A DNA stretch of 64,000 bases, taken from NCBI GenBank assembly GCA_002503825.1, contig DASP01000005.1:248001-312000 (forward strand), read 5' to 3'. This DNA is from Methanoregulaceae archaeon UBA467 (GTDB lineage: Archaea > Halobacteriota > Methanomicrobia > Methanomicrobiales > Methanospirillaceae). The notes beneath the pieces are model-generated. The model worked only from the letters and a program-made list of their open reading frames with translations. It did not search any database and was not told the origin of the DNA. Both the position numbers and the translations under genes were made by a program. Positions 32,651-40,270 of the stretch are shown here, in pieces; within the stretch, counting starts at the first letter, position 1, and each line of letters starts with the position of its first letter.

Positions 32651-33769
32651 TCAGGGGATGATTTCGCACCCATTATAGCGGGTATGGTCAAAATCTGCCA
32701 TAAATATCCGTCCCTGCCTGAGCAGCTCAACAACCCCGGGTACTGCTTCGGACAGCCCTTCATACAGGTTCCGGACCGTTCCGCACACTACATCCCTCTG
32801 GTTTTCCGGCCATGGCCTGATAATATTTGAGTAAAGGCATCGTCCGCCACAAAAATCCCTGATGTCGCATCTGCTGCACGGCTCGCTTACATCAACCTGC
32901 GGGATATGAAGCGGATGCGTTGTTGAGATATGCCCGAGGTAATATTTTTTCATCCCTACCATCACGGGGCAGGGGGCAATATGGCCGTCCGTCATGATAC
33001 TGTAGTTGATGTACCCTGAACCGCAGCGAAGGCGTGACTTCCTCCCGGTCAGGAGGTCCTGCATGGTATCGAGAAACGGGTACCATCGCACGACACGGCC
33101 TTCATTCTCCATTATCCCCTGCCATTCACTTATCAGCCGCCGTATTCCGGGGTTATAACTTTCCCTGACCCACGTCCCGAAATTCCTTTTCCTGTAATCG
33201 TTTGAAAAATCCGCATCAATCTGCCAGTGAACAGATGAAAATGAGAAGTAAGGGTTTGATGAAAGGTACTTCACCGCACTATAGATGTCTGTATTTTCAA
33301 CAACGGTCATACGTGCAATAATTTCGCCTTTGAACCCTTCCGCCCGGATTTTATTGAGGGTCTGAACAATCCTGTCAAATACCCCTGCACCCCTGTGGAG
33401 ATCTGTCAGCTCCCGCGGCCCGTCGATTGATATCAGGATTGTATCAAACCTGTTGACATATTCGGGTTCAAGCCGGTGGAGAAGCATTCCGTTGGTCTGT
33501 ATCATGAATTTCCCGACCGGTGCCTTGTCCATGATCTCCCTTACGAGGTCCATCCGCATCAGGGGCTCACCGCCGTAAAACGTCAGGACCGCATCAGGGT
33601 CATTTTTTAAGAATTCGCACAGGTCTTCAATACCGGAATCAAAATCAAGGGGAAGAGATTCATCGATTTCCACGTCGATTCCATAGTCTTCTTCCGCATC
33701 AAAGACCTTACCCCTGCAATATGAACAACAGAGATTGCATCTGTCGGTAAGAATCAGGTGATAGAACAA
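32651..33769 (-). CDS. Radical SAM/SPASM protein, putative peptide-modifying type
   Basis: The 372-residue protein begins with the radical SAM motif CNLCCSYC (Cys11, Cys15, Cys18). TFYGGEPLM binds SAM. The C-terminal SPASM-type region carries auxiliary-cluster cysteines: CGSGYINYSIMTDGHIAPCP, CSRCDIRDFCGGRC, and a later Cys in DVVCGTV. The layout matches a methanogen family that I recall being described as putative peptide-modifying enzymes (Mhun_1560-like); the substrate is unknown. The extreme C-terminus YNGCEIIP holds an extra cysteine. The start is TTG 33769, as no ATG lies near the conserved beginning. No precursor peptide is obvious, though a 37-codon frame (32497-32610, minus) follows. 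Confidence 0.88.
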   Translation of the reverse strand: MFYHLILTDRCNLCCSYCRGKVFDAEEDYGIDVEIDESLPLDFDSGIEDLCEFLKNDPDAVLTFYGGEPLMRMDLVREIMDKAPVGKFMIQTNGMLLHRLEPEYVNRFDTILISIDGPRELTDLHRGAGVFDRIVQTLNKIRAEGFKGEIIARMTVVENTDIYSAVKYLSSNPYFSFSSVHWQIDADFSNDYRKRNFGTWVRESYNPGIRRLISEWQGIMENEGRVVRWYPFLDTMQDLLTGRKSRLRCGSGYINYSIMTDGHIAPCPVMVGMKKYYLGHISTTHPLHIPQVDVSEPCSRCDIRDFCGGRCLYSNIIRPWPENQRDVVCGTVRNLYEGLSEAVPGVVELLRQGRIFMADFDHTRYNGCEIIP

Positions 33770-33782
33770 AAAATCCCTACTA

Positions 33783-33794
33783 TCAATCGATTGA
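33783..33794. promoter_or_regulatory. Perfect 12-bp palindrome upstream of the radical SAM gene
   Basis: TCAATCGATTGA is a perfect palindrome 14 bases before the TTG start of the radical SAM gene. A related AATCGATT core with overlapping TCGATT-CC-AATCGA inverted repeat occurs at 34777-34792 upstream of the next gene. A shared regulator is possible. Confidence 0.35.
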
Positions 33795-33845
33795 GAACAA
33801 GAAAAATGTACTGATATACAGAATAATATGAAAATTACTCTCGCT

Positions 33846-34694
33846 TCACCGTTTCCTGATCCCGCAGTACATCCAGACTGCGGCTATTACTGCGCAGAAT
33901 GAGAGCGCAGGGGAGAGGGGCACTGACTGCGTTGTGTGTTCTGTCCCGATTATCGTCGGGGGGACGATTGAATTTTCCAGGAATGTTCCTCTTACCTGCA
34001 TAAGGATATCTTCAACCTCTTTTTTCCCCTTCAATGCTCCTTCGTGCTTGGGATTTATCTTCAGTGCAGTCTCGTAGGCATCGAGGGCATCAAAATAGCG
34101 GCCGAGGTGTGCAAGCGCATCGCCCTTATTCGTCCAGAGGTCCGCATCAAAACGGGCGTCATTCGGATGTTTACGGACTTCTCTTTCTGCAATTCGTATG
34201 ACTTCCTCATAGACCTTCATCGCCCCGGCCGGGTTCCCCGACTCCTGCAGGTTTATCCCTTTCTGCACCAGTGCATAGAGGTCATTCTGGTTGATTGCAA
34301 GCGCACGTTCGTATGCGGCTATTGCATTGCTGTATTCTCCAAGGTGATTATATGCATCGCCCTTGTTGTTCCATGCCTCTGAATAATACGGGTCCAGTTC
34401 AATTGACTTTTCAAAGGCCTTCACTGCCTCTGCGTCATACCCGGTCTTCATCAGTGCAACACCTTTCCTGTTCCACGCGATGCTGTTGTAGGGGTCAGTT
34501 GCGATCGCACTGTCGTATGCTCCGAGCGCGTCGCGGTACAATCCCTGTGCGGCATAGTTATCTCCCTTCTGTATCCAGGATATAGAAATTTCTGACGGAG
34601 TATCGGCAGATACACCCACGAAACCGCAGGATAAAAGAAATAATACAAGAATAACTGGGATAGCCTCTTGCAGGGATGGAGACACGCGGCACAA
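33846..34694 (-). CDS. Secreted, membrane-anchored TPR-repeat protein
   Basis: The 282-residue protein has a signal peptide (IPVILVLFLLSCGFVGVSA). About five to six TPR repeats of 34 residues follow (SWIQKGDNYAAQGLYRDALGAYDSAI-type; SEAWNNKGDAYNHLGEYSNA; DLWTNKGDALAHLGRYFDA). A Ser/Thr/Pro linker and a C-terminal hydrophobic anchor ending in basic residues (FCAVIAAVWMYCGIRKR) complete it. TPRs mediate protein-protein contacts, here outside the membrane. The start is TTG 34694 or GTG 34685. It lies 76 bases upstream of the radical SAM gene on the same strand. Confidence 0.88.
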   Translation of the reverse strand: MCRVSPSLQEAIPVILVLFLLSCGFVGVSADTPSEISISWIQKGDNYAAQGLYRDALGAYDSAIATDPYNSIAWNRKGVALMKTGYDAEAVKAFEKSIELDPYYSEAWNNKGDAYNHLGEYSNAIAAYERALAINQNDLYALVQKGINLQESGNPAGAMKVYEEVIRIAEREVRKHPNDARFDADLWTNKGDALAHLGRYFDALDAYETALKINPKHEGALKGKKEVEDILMQVRGTFLENSIVPPTIIGTEHTTQSVPLSPALSFCAVIAAVWMYCGIRKR

Positions 34695-34776
34695 ATCCTC
34701 TATGATGGATTATGTACGAGGTCATGATTTATTATCCTGCCGAACATGCCCAAATATCCTTTTAATATGTTTTCGG

Positions 34777-34792
34777 TCGATTCCAATCGATT
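34777..34792. promoter_or_regulatory. Inverted repeat upstream of the TPR gene
   Basis: TCGATT-CC-AATCGA forms a 6-bp inverted repeat that overlaps AATCGATT, the same core as the palindrome before the radical SAM gene. It lies about 85-95 bases before the TPR start and just upstream of a TATA-like segment (CATATTAAAAG on the minus strand). Confidence 0.35.
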
Positions 34793-34938
34793 ATAATGTT
34801 TTTTTCAGATCCTGTGCCTTTTAAAATCAATCGTCTCCGGACGGGGGGTTAAAGATCTTTTTTTCCGGACACACAGTTCATGGCGCAGGACTTTCGCATG
34901 CCTTCACAGGGATGAATATGGCGGGAACGTGAATGGCA

Positions 34939-35589
34939 TCAGATCACCGGGATACCCGGTATATGAGAGAGGATCTGGGGCATCGCTTCTGATATGCCGT
35001 TGATGATGAACTGGATTGCAATGGCGAGCACAAAAACGGCCATCAGCTTTGGAATGATCCGCTGCTCGTGCCTGCCGATAAACCCGAATATAATGGTGGA
35101 ATAGGTCATCATAAGATATGATATCACAATTGCAACGACTATTGAGAAGATAACAAATAAACTCTGGAGGATCCCGGTGGCTTCTGACATGAGAAGGATG
35201 ACCGTGGTGATGGTTCCGGCGCCACAGGTAAGCGGAAAAGAAAGGGGGACAATGGCAATATTTTCCAGATCCTCCCGGGAGTATTCGATTAATTTCGGTG
35301 CAAGCATCCCCATCGCCACGCTGACCAGCAGTAATCCTCCGGCGATCTTGAATGCCGGTATGGTCAGGCCGAGGATCTGAAAAATGAACTGCCCTGTCAG
35401 CGCAAAAAAGACAAGGACAACGAAAGAAATCTTCATTGCAGAATTAATTATCTTTTTTCGGTCAGCCTGACCGCTCGTTTCGGTAAGGACCGAGTAGACT
35501 GCGGCGGTGCTGACAGGATTCATAATCGCGAGCACCGAGGTGACCGCCAGCAGAAGAAATTCAAGGCCTGAAAATATTTCGCTCACCAC
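34939..35589 (-). CDS. MarC family integral membrane protein
   Basis: The 216-residue protein has six hydrophobic helices. It shows the MarC signature region NPVSTAAVYSVLTE near residue 25 and PLSFPLTCGAGTITTVILL in the middle. MarC proteins are widespread inner-membrane proteins of unclear transport function; the old link to multiple antibiotic resistance was not upheld. The gene is monocistronic. GTG/ATG choice does not alter the fold: MVSEIFSGLEFLLLAVTS is hydrophobic from residue 9. Confidence 0.92.
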   Translation of the reverse strand: MVSEIFSGLEFLLLAVTSVLAIMNPVSTAAVYSVLTETSGQADRKKIINSAMKISFVVLVFFALTGQFIFQILGLTIPAFKIAGGLLLVSVAMGMLAPKLIEYSREDLENIAIVPLSFPLTCGAGTITTVILLMSEATGILQSLFVIFSIVVAIVISYLMMTYSTIIFGFIGRHEQRIIPKLMAVFVLAIAIQFIINGISEAMPQILSHIPGIPVI

Positions 35590-35692
35590 ACATCACACCG
35601 ATCGTATTCGTTTATCGTCCCTTCTGACGAAAAAGCATGGTTTACAGGCTATTTAAGTGCACCGCATCCTGAAGCATGCTGATTTCGCAATT

Positions 35693-36151
35693 TTAGTGCA
35701 TCATTATCTGGACTGCGGTGGGATAGGACCTTACCAGTGAGAATGCAAGCGCTTTCCCCATCCAAAGCCTCCCGTTTTCCATCTCCCGAAGTTCTGACAG
35801 GTCGCCAAGGACCTGGAATGCTTTGAGCGCCGTCTCATCGGAAAGCATGCAGCTGTCCGGCACATCGGCTGAAAAATAAATTATTACAGGAAGTTTCAGC
35901 CTTTCACGTATCCGTCCGGGAAGTTTTTTCGAAAGCGCTTCAAGGACTTCTTTTTTATAGACATACTCCTTTCCGGCACGGGTCACGCTCACCGGCCTCT
36001 CCTCTTCGAGGAGCCGGGCAAGCGGCTTTCGTTCTGCAACAATGCCGTCATTTATTTTGCCGAGCTCCAGCCTCATCCATTTCATCAGGACTTTTTCGTC
36101 ACTTACGTCAGGCACCAGAATCTTCTCCCGCCAGCGGATCCCTGATATCAC
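35693..36151 (-). CDS. DUF61 family protein
   Basis: The 152-residue soluble protein matches the archaeal DUF61 family: RLELGKINDGIVAERKPLARLL is the conserved N-terminal part, and YVYKKEVLEALSKKLP and LKLPVIIYFSADVPDSCML follow. Function is unknown. A shorter start at the internal ATG 36085 (MKWMRLELGKIN) is equally plausible, as homologues tend to begin close to this helix. The gene stands apart from its neighbours. Confidence 0.85.
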   Translation of the reverse strand: MISGIRWREKILVPDVSDEKVLMKWMRLELGKINDGIVAERKPLARLLEEERPVSVTRAGKEYVYKKEVLEALSKKLPGRIRERLKLPVIIYFSADVPDSCMLSDETALKAFQVLGDLSELREMENGRLWMGKALAFSLVRSYPTAVQIMMH

Positions 36152-36271
36152 AAACGCAGCCTTTCCCCTTCAACCTTTGGGAAAAGGAAAACAGAGAGGC
36201 CCGTCGTTTCCGGGGGGTCTCCCCTTGTTCTGTTTCAGAAATGACCGGTTTAATCATTCATAAAAGGTACA

Positions 36272-36700
36272 GTGATAACCAGCACAATGACGAGAGATGC
36301 AGATGACTGCCACAGGTGCGGAAGGTGCTGCAAACGCTGGGGGACCGCGCTTGCCGGAACGATCGACGACCTGTACCGGTGGCTGGAAGAAGAACGATAT
36401 GATATCCTGCAGTACTGTTCGGCCCGGATGAATGACGGTACCGTGGTATGCGGTGCGGAACTAACGATCAGAGACCTCGGCGATGTGTACGTGGTTGACC
36501 TCTGGAAGGCCCCTGACGGGTCTTCCTTACACACCTGTCCCTTTCTTTCATACGATGAGCAGGGCCTCTCCCTCTGCACCATCCATGCGGACAAGCCTTC
36601 GGTATGCAGGAATTTTACCCCTTATTCATGGGATAATTACGAGACAATTCTTGACTGCCCGGCACACAGGGAGAAGAAGAGGCTTAATGGGGAACCCTGA
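36272..36700 (+). CDS. YkgJ-type cysteine-cluster protein
   Basis: The 142-residue protein has the Fe/Zn-binding cysteine arrangement of the YkgJ (CxxCxxCC) family: CHRCGRCCKRW near residue 13, CPFLSYDEQGLSLCTIH, and KPSVCRNFTP with a final Cys in ILDCPAH. These proteins bind zinc or an iron-sulfur cluster; their role is unknown. ATG 36272 or 36287 (MTRDADDCHRC) may be used. Confidence 0.88.
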   Translation: MITSTMTRDADDCHRCGRCCKRWGTALAGTIDDLYRWLEEERYDILQYCSARMNDGTVVCGAELTIRDLGDVYVVDLWKAPDGSSLHTCPFLSYDEQGLSLCTIHADKPSVCRNFTPYSWDNYETILDCPAHREKKRLNGEP

Positions 36701-36811
36701 ACGTGCACCAGCACCGGACCGGTCGTTTACCGGGGTTGTCATAAAATAATGCATCAGGCATGGCTGGCCCTTTTATTTCGGGCATGAAACCGGACAGGAG
36801 TAAGATCGGGT

Positions 36812-37129
36812 TCAACTGTCACTTTCATCAATGTTCATCCATGCCCGGTTCCTGAAAAATTCAAAGTCCTTCTTTCGTGCATTCACTTCGACAAGAGATG
36901 TCCCGGCACACCGTTTCGTAAAGGGTACCAGGATTTTTCTTTTTTGTCTCCTGAAACCGACGAGCATCGGGCACTCCAGAAGGATCCGGGTCTCACGGAA
37001 TATCACCACGTCGGGCGGGATTTCGTAATGTTCCTCGCAGTGCTCCACGATATACGCATTCACCTCGTCGGGAGTCGCATCAGACAATATATAATCCTCG
37101 CTGATGTGCTTGAGACACCGGAACACCAT
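36812..37129 (-). CDS. Small hypothetical protein
   Basis: The 105-residue protein is not recognised. It is mixed alpha/beta and basic towards the end (RRQKRKILVPFTKRCAG, ARKKDFEFFRNRAWMNI), with no signal peptide or membrane segment. The sequence is low in rare residues and its composition resembles that of neighbouring genes, so it is probably real. It stands alone, with a downstream T-free gap. Confidence 0.6.
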   Translation of the reverse strand: MVFRCLKHISEDYILSDATPDEVNAYIVEHCEEHYEIPPDVVIFRETRILLECPMLVGFRRQKRKILVPFTKRCAGTSLVEVNARKKDFEFFRNRAWMNIDESDS

Positions 37130-37305
37130 TGAACCGGAGGTTTCAATCCTTAGAATTTAATAGTAACGATTCGGGCGGATGGATATAAGGAATAATAAAA
37201 ATCCGGGCCCTGCCGGACCATTTCCGTCCTCCCGTTGTCGGACTGATAAATTGAGATGAGAATTTCAACATCACCGGAAATCAATGAAATTATTCAGAAC
37301 AGGTA

Positions 37306-37379
37306 TGGGCTCGAGGAGATTCGAACTCCTGACCTCCGCCGTGTGAAGGCGACGTCATAACCAGCTAGACCACGGGCCC
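37306..37379 (-). tRNA. tRNA-Val (anticodon CAC)
   Basis: The 74-nt sequence folds as a cloverleaf. The anticodon stem UCGCC/GGCGG encloses the loop UUCACAC (anticodon CAC, reading GUG). The T arm is AGGAG-UUCGAAU-CUCCU. The acceptor stem GGGCCCG/CGAGCCC has one C-A mismatch at position 5-68. The discriminator is A and CCA is not encoded. It lies 6 bases downstream of tRNA-Gly on the same strand, so the two are probably co-transcribed. Confidence 0.95.
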
Positions 37380-37385
37380 AAAAAA

Positions 37386-37456
37386 TGCATCGACCGGGAA
37401 TTGAACCCGGGCTATAGGCTTGGAAGGCCTAAGTCATGCCACTAGACCATCGATGC
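37386..37456 (-). tRNA. tRNA-Gly (anticodon UCC)
   Basis: The 71-nt sequence forms a perfect acceptor stem (GCAUCGA/UCGAUGC), the D arm GGUCUAGUGGCAUGAC, and the anticodon stem UAGGC/GCCUA around CUUCCAA (anticodon UCC, reading GGA/GGG). The T arm is CCGGG-UUCAAUU-CCCGG. The discriminator is A and no CCA is encoded. Upstream on the minus strand lies an AT-rich stretch suitable for a promoter. Confidence 0.97.
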
Positions 37457-37647
37457 GGTTGTGCCTTTTAACTATCGAGATAATCCATATTATTCTTTTT
37501 GTTCCATGCCGGAAAAAAGCCTGCAATTCGCTGGCAGGATATAGTACAAGGACATCGTCAGAGCCTGTGGCGCCGGACAGCGCTATATGGTCAACTGAGA
37601 AAAAACGTATCAGATTATTCCGGAATTTACGCGTATTATAGAAAAAA

Positions 37648-38008
37648 GGCTTTGTTGAAACGGACATGAACCAGTAAGGTTCACTCCGGAACCATGAAAA
37701 TATCCATTCAAAATCTCCTCATATTGTGGGTTGTTCCACCATTTTCATAGGAACTGCTTAATTTTGATACCTTGTTTGATCTGTTTTCCTGACAGGAGGG
37801 GTTTCACCCCTCCCTGCTCCACCCCCGGGGATGTCCTGTGGGCAGGGTTAACCGGGTATTAGGATTTTTTATAAGAACCTGAGCCACGGTCCCTGTCGCA
37901 GTATGGGGGCGCACACATACGATCATGGGCATCGGCCCCGGGAGTGTCCTGAAGTGGAGTGCGGCGAAAGACGAATAGCGAGATAACGAGAAGGGTTCCA
38001 ACAGAGAC
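37648..38008 (+). repeat. Dispersed TIR element, copy D (with about 100 bp extra)
   Basis: GGCTTTGTTGAAAC (37648-37661) and GGTTCCAACAGAGAC (37994-38008) are inverted ends. The core from about 37756 (AATTTTGATACCTTGTTTGAT) to the right end matches copies A-C: a perfect hairpin GGAGGGGT-TTC-ACCCCTCC near 37795-37813, CACGGTCCCTGTCGCA and GGAGTGCGGCGAAAG. Relative to copy C about 100 bp is inserted after the left terminus. It lies between the tRNA pair and the end of htpX. Confidence 0.8.
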
Positions 38009-38039
38009 AAAAAAAATTATGGGGAGATTCGCTGGTTCT

Positions 38040-38918
38040 TTAATATCCTTTCATTTCCATTTCAACCTTCTCGAGATTGGCGATACGCTTCTCGAGCGGC
38101 GGGTGGGTGGAAAAGAGCTCCATTAATGTGTTACCTGACAGTGCCGGGATGATAAAGAACGCATTTGCAGTTTCTACCTGCTGCTTGGCCTGCTGCGGGA
38201 CATTATCCATCCTCCCGCTTATCTTCTGGAGGGCCGATATCAGGTCACGCGGCCGCTCTGTAATGAGTGCGCTGCCACGGTCTGCCGCAAACTCGCGGTA
38301 CCGCGAGAGTGCCATGATAAGGATCTGGGCCACAAAGTAGACCACGATCGCAACGATTCCTGCAATTATCCATGGATTATCCCCGCCTCTCCTGGAGAAA
38401 AGGCTCGCAAACAAAAAGTTCTGCATGACGATCGCAGCGATCATGGCTACGAAACTCGCGACCGTGAGGGTGAGGATGTCGCGGTTCTTGACATGCGAGA
38501 GCTCGTGTGCAAGGACCGCCTCGAGTTCCTTCGGGGTGAGCAGGCGCATGATCGAATCGGTGACTGCTACAACTGCATGTTTCGGGCTTCTCCCGGTCGC
38601 GAATGCATTCGGTACCGGCGTCTGCATGATCGCGATTCGTGGTTTGGGCAGATCTGCCTCAGCACACAGGCGTTCCACCATCCTGTGTAATTCAGGGTAC
38701 TCGTCAGCCTCGATGACACGTGACCGTGTCGTCCATAAGACCAGCTTGTCAGAGAAGAAAAACTGCACGAACGCCATTACAAAGACGATCAGCACTAGGA
38801 ACGGCAGGCCGAGTCCAAGCATCGAAAGCACGGCAATGAACACCAGGTACACTAAAAACAGCAGAAATAGTGTAAACCAGACTCGTGCGGTGAGTCCCCA
38901 ATCGCGCTTCCATTTCAT
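38040..38918 (-). CDS. htpX: Membrane metalloprotease HtpX (M48)
   Basis: HtpX degrades damaged membrane proteins. The 292-residue protein has two N-terminal helices (VWFTLFLLFLVYLVFIAVL; GLPFLVLIVFVMAFVQFFF). The zinc motif HELSH follows, at about residue 140 (LEAVLAHELSHVKNRD), then two more hydrophobic helices, then the third ligand glutamate in REFAADRGS. The C-terminal STHPPLEKRI is conserved. A T-run-poor gap separates it from the repeat copy D. Confidence 0.97.
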   Translation of the reverse strand: MKWKRDWGLTARVWFTLFLLFLVYLVFIAVLSMLGLGLPFLVLIVFVMAFVQFFFSDKLVLWTTRSRVIEADEYPELHRMVERLCAEADLPKPRIAIMQTPVPNAFATGRSPKHAVVAVTDSIMRLLTPKELEAVLAHELSHVKNRDILTLTVASFVAMIAAIVMQNFLFASLFSRRGGDNPWIIAGIVAIVVYFVAQILIMALSRYREFAADRGSALITERPRDLISALQKISGRMDNVPQQAKQQVETANAFFIIPALSGNTLMELFSTHPPLEKRIANLEKVEMEMKGY

Positions 38919-39034
38919 ACTAAGATGTATATAAGGATCAGTTCATAAACATTCCCTAAATGGCACCTGATTATCTTTTGAAATCAGAAAAAAGTATCTT
39001 TATCAACGGAAACGGGGCCGCCGGCGCATCTTGA

Positions 39035-39323
39035 TTATTCCCGTTTCCGGCCTTGTAAGAGCACGGCCCTGACGGTCTGTTCAATCTCTTCATTTCGTGT
39101 CCGGGGAGACCATGAAATATTTGCAATTTCATCCGCCCCAACAATAACAGAGGGGGTTTCCTGGAAATTCCCGGGGCATGTTGTTTCATGCATACCCGGC
39201 ATCGCCTCATTCTTCATGATGGTAATTACCCGGCGACAGCACCACATATTGCTCCCGGGGCGTGGTCTTTCAGGGCTCTCCGGATCAGGTCACCATAAAA
39301 TCAGCTGCAGCCCTGTCAATCAT
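39035..39323 (-). pseudogene. Possible frameshifted small gene
   Basis: A start at ATG 39323 (MIDRAAADFMV) runs 12 codons to a stop. The next frame gives DLIRRALKDHAPGAICGAVAG, and a third frame continues VITIMKNEAMPGMHETTC up to ETPSVIVGADEIANISW and a stop at 39035. Joined, they would make about 95 residues with protein-like composition and a possible ribosome site upstream (GGTGA). Two frameshifts are needed, so it is a decayed gene, a misread sequence, or chance. The 70-codon frame 39035-39247 alone is the best-supported part. The family is not recognised. Confidence 0.3.
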
Positions 39324-39386
39324 GGAGACGATCTTTCACCGGTTATCAATCATAACCTTTTTTCATGAATCAGGCAACCCTTACAT

Positions 39387-40037
39387 ATGAGTGATGTTGA
39401 ACCAGAGCCACTTGCAGATGTTGCATACGGCCTCTTCGAACACACGCTGAATAAAGATCTTCGGGATTCAGGAGCCTGCCTCTTCGAACTGGTCGAGAAC
39501 AATAACGATTTTTTTGAGACTTTCAATACAATATTTACCCGATTTTCAGTTGATTACCCCCAGCTTGCCGACGCACTCATAACAAAATTCGGCAGCCCGG
39601 ATACCATCTACCGTCATATAAAGGACGGTGAAGGGGTCATCCCGGGAAAGACCACCAAGATGTACTGGATCGTGCAGGACGCCCCGGATATCTCACCAGA
39701 CGCCATCCAGGACGAACTTGCCGGGAAATGGCTCATCTTTCTCCCGCCAGAAGATGTCGATGATGCGTGGAGAAAGGTCCGTAACGCCACCTGGAAAAAT
39801 GAACTTGGGATTTCTGCAAAGGTCAGCACCGCTAAGCCAAATCCTGACTCACGCGACAACATGAAGGTGATTTATATCTATACCCCGGACTGGAGGGATG
39901 AAGACGATGTCATGCGTGTCAGGGAAAGGCTGCGTGAGCTCGGTTTTACCGACCGCATCGGCTATAAACGCAATATTGAAACGTTCAAAGGCGAATACAG
40001 CCAGAAAGGAAAAAGAGTTACGTTTTATAGCGCCTGA
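39387..40037 (+). CDS. DUF1917 (Bles03-fold) protein
   Basis: The 216-residue protein contains a C-terminal DUF1917 region, recognisable by GKWLIFLPPEDVDDAWRKV, TWKNELGISAKVSTAK and VIYIYTPDWRDEDDVMRVRE. The fold resembles that of a human protein (Bles03) and of phosphothreonine-lyase-like proteins, but no enzymatic role is established. The N-terminal 90 residues are acidic and helical. It converges with rpl40e, leaving only 3 bases between the stops. ATG 39387 begins MSDVEPEPLADVAYG. Confidence 0.82.
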   Translation: MSDVEPEPLADVAYGLFEHTLNKDLRDSGACLFELVENNNDFFETFNTIFTRFSVDYPQLADALITKFGSPDTIYRHIKDGEGVIPGKTTKMYWIVQDAPDISPDAIQDELAGKWLIFLPPEDVDDAWRKVRNATWKNELGISAKVSTAKPNPDSRDNMKVIYIYTPDWRDEDDVMRVRERLRELGFTDRIGYKRNIETFKGEYSQKGKRVTFYSA

Positions 40038-40040
40038 ATA

Positions 40041-40187
40041 TCAGGCTTTGCGTTCCTTGTTCTTCGGCCGGAGGTTCTGGTACCCGCACTTGCGGCAGCG
40101 TGTTGCGCGTATTGCGTTCCTCGCATTGCATCGCATGCATATCTTCACATTAAGTGTCCGGGCTTCTGCTTCTGGAAATCGTGCCAT
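40041..40187 (-). CDS. rpl40e: 50S ribosomal protein L40e (eL40)
   Basis: The 48-residue protein, too short for most ORF calls, reads MARFPEAEARTLNVKICMRC and continues NARNAIRATRCRKCGYQNLR, then KNKERKA. Two CxxC pairs (CMRC, CRKC) form the zinc ribbon of archaeal eL40, a structural protein of the large subunit. It is the last gene of the minus-strand information-processing cluster, 83 bases after the ITPase gene. Confidence 0.95.
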   Translation of the reverse strand: MARFPEAEARTLNVKICMRCNARNAIRATRCRKCGYQNLRPKNKERKA

Positions 40188-40270
40188 TCGTTATCCACCA
40201 CTTTCTAGTCTTATATACAACGTCATAGTCCGTATTAACGGTTTTGTATACCAGTAACCTGCCCGGATTT

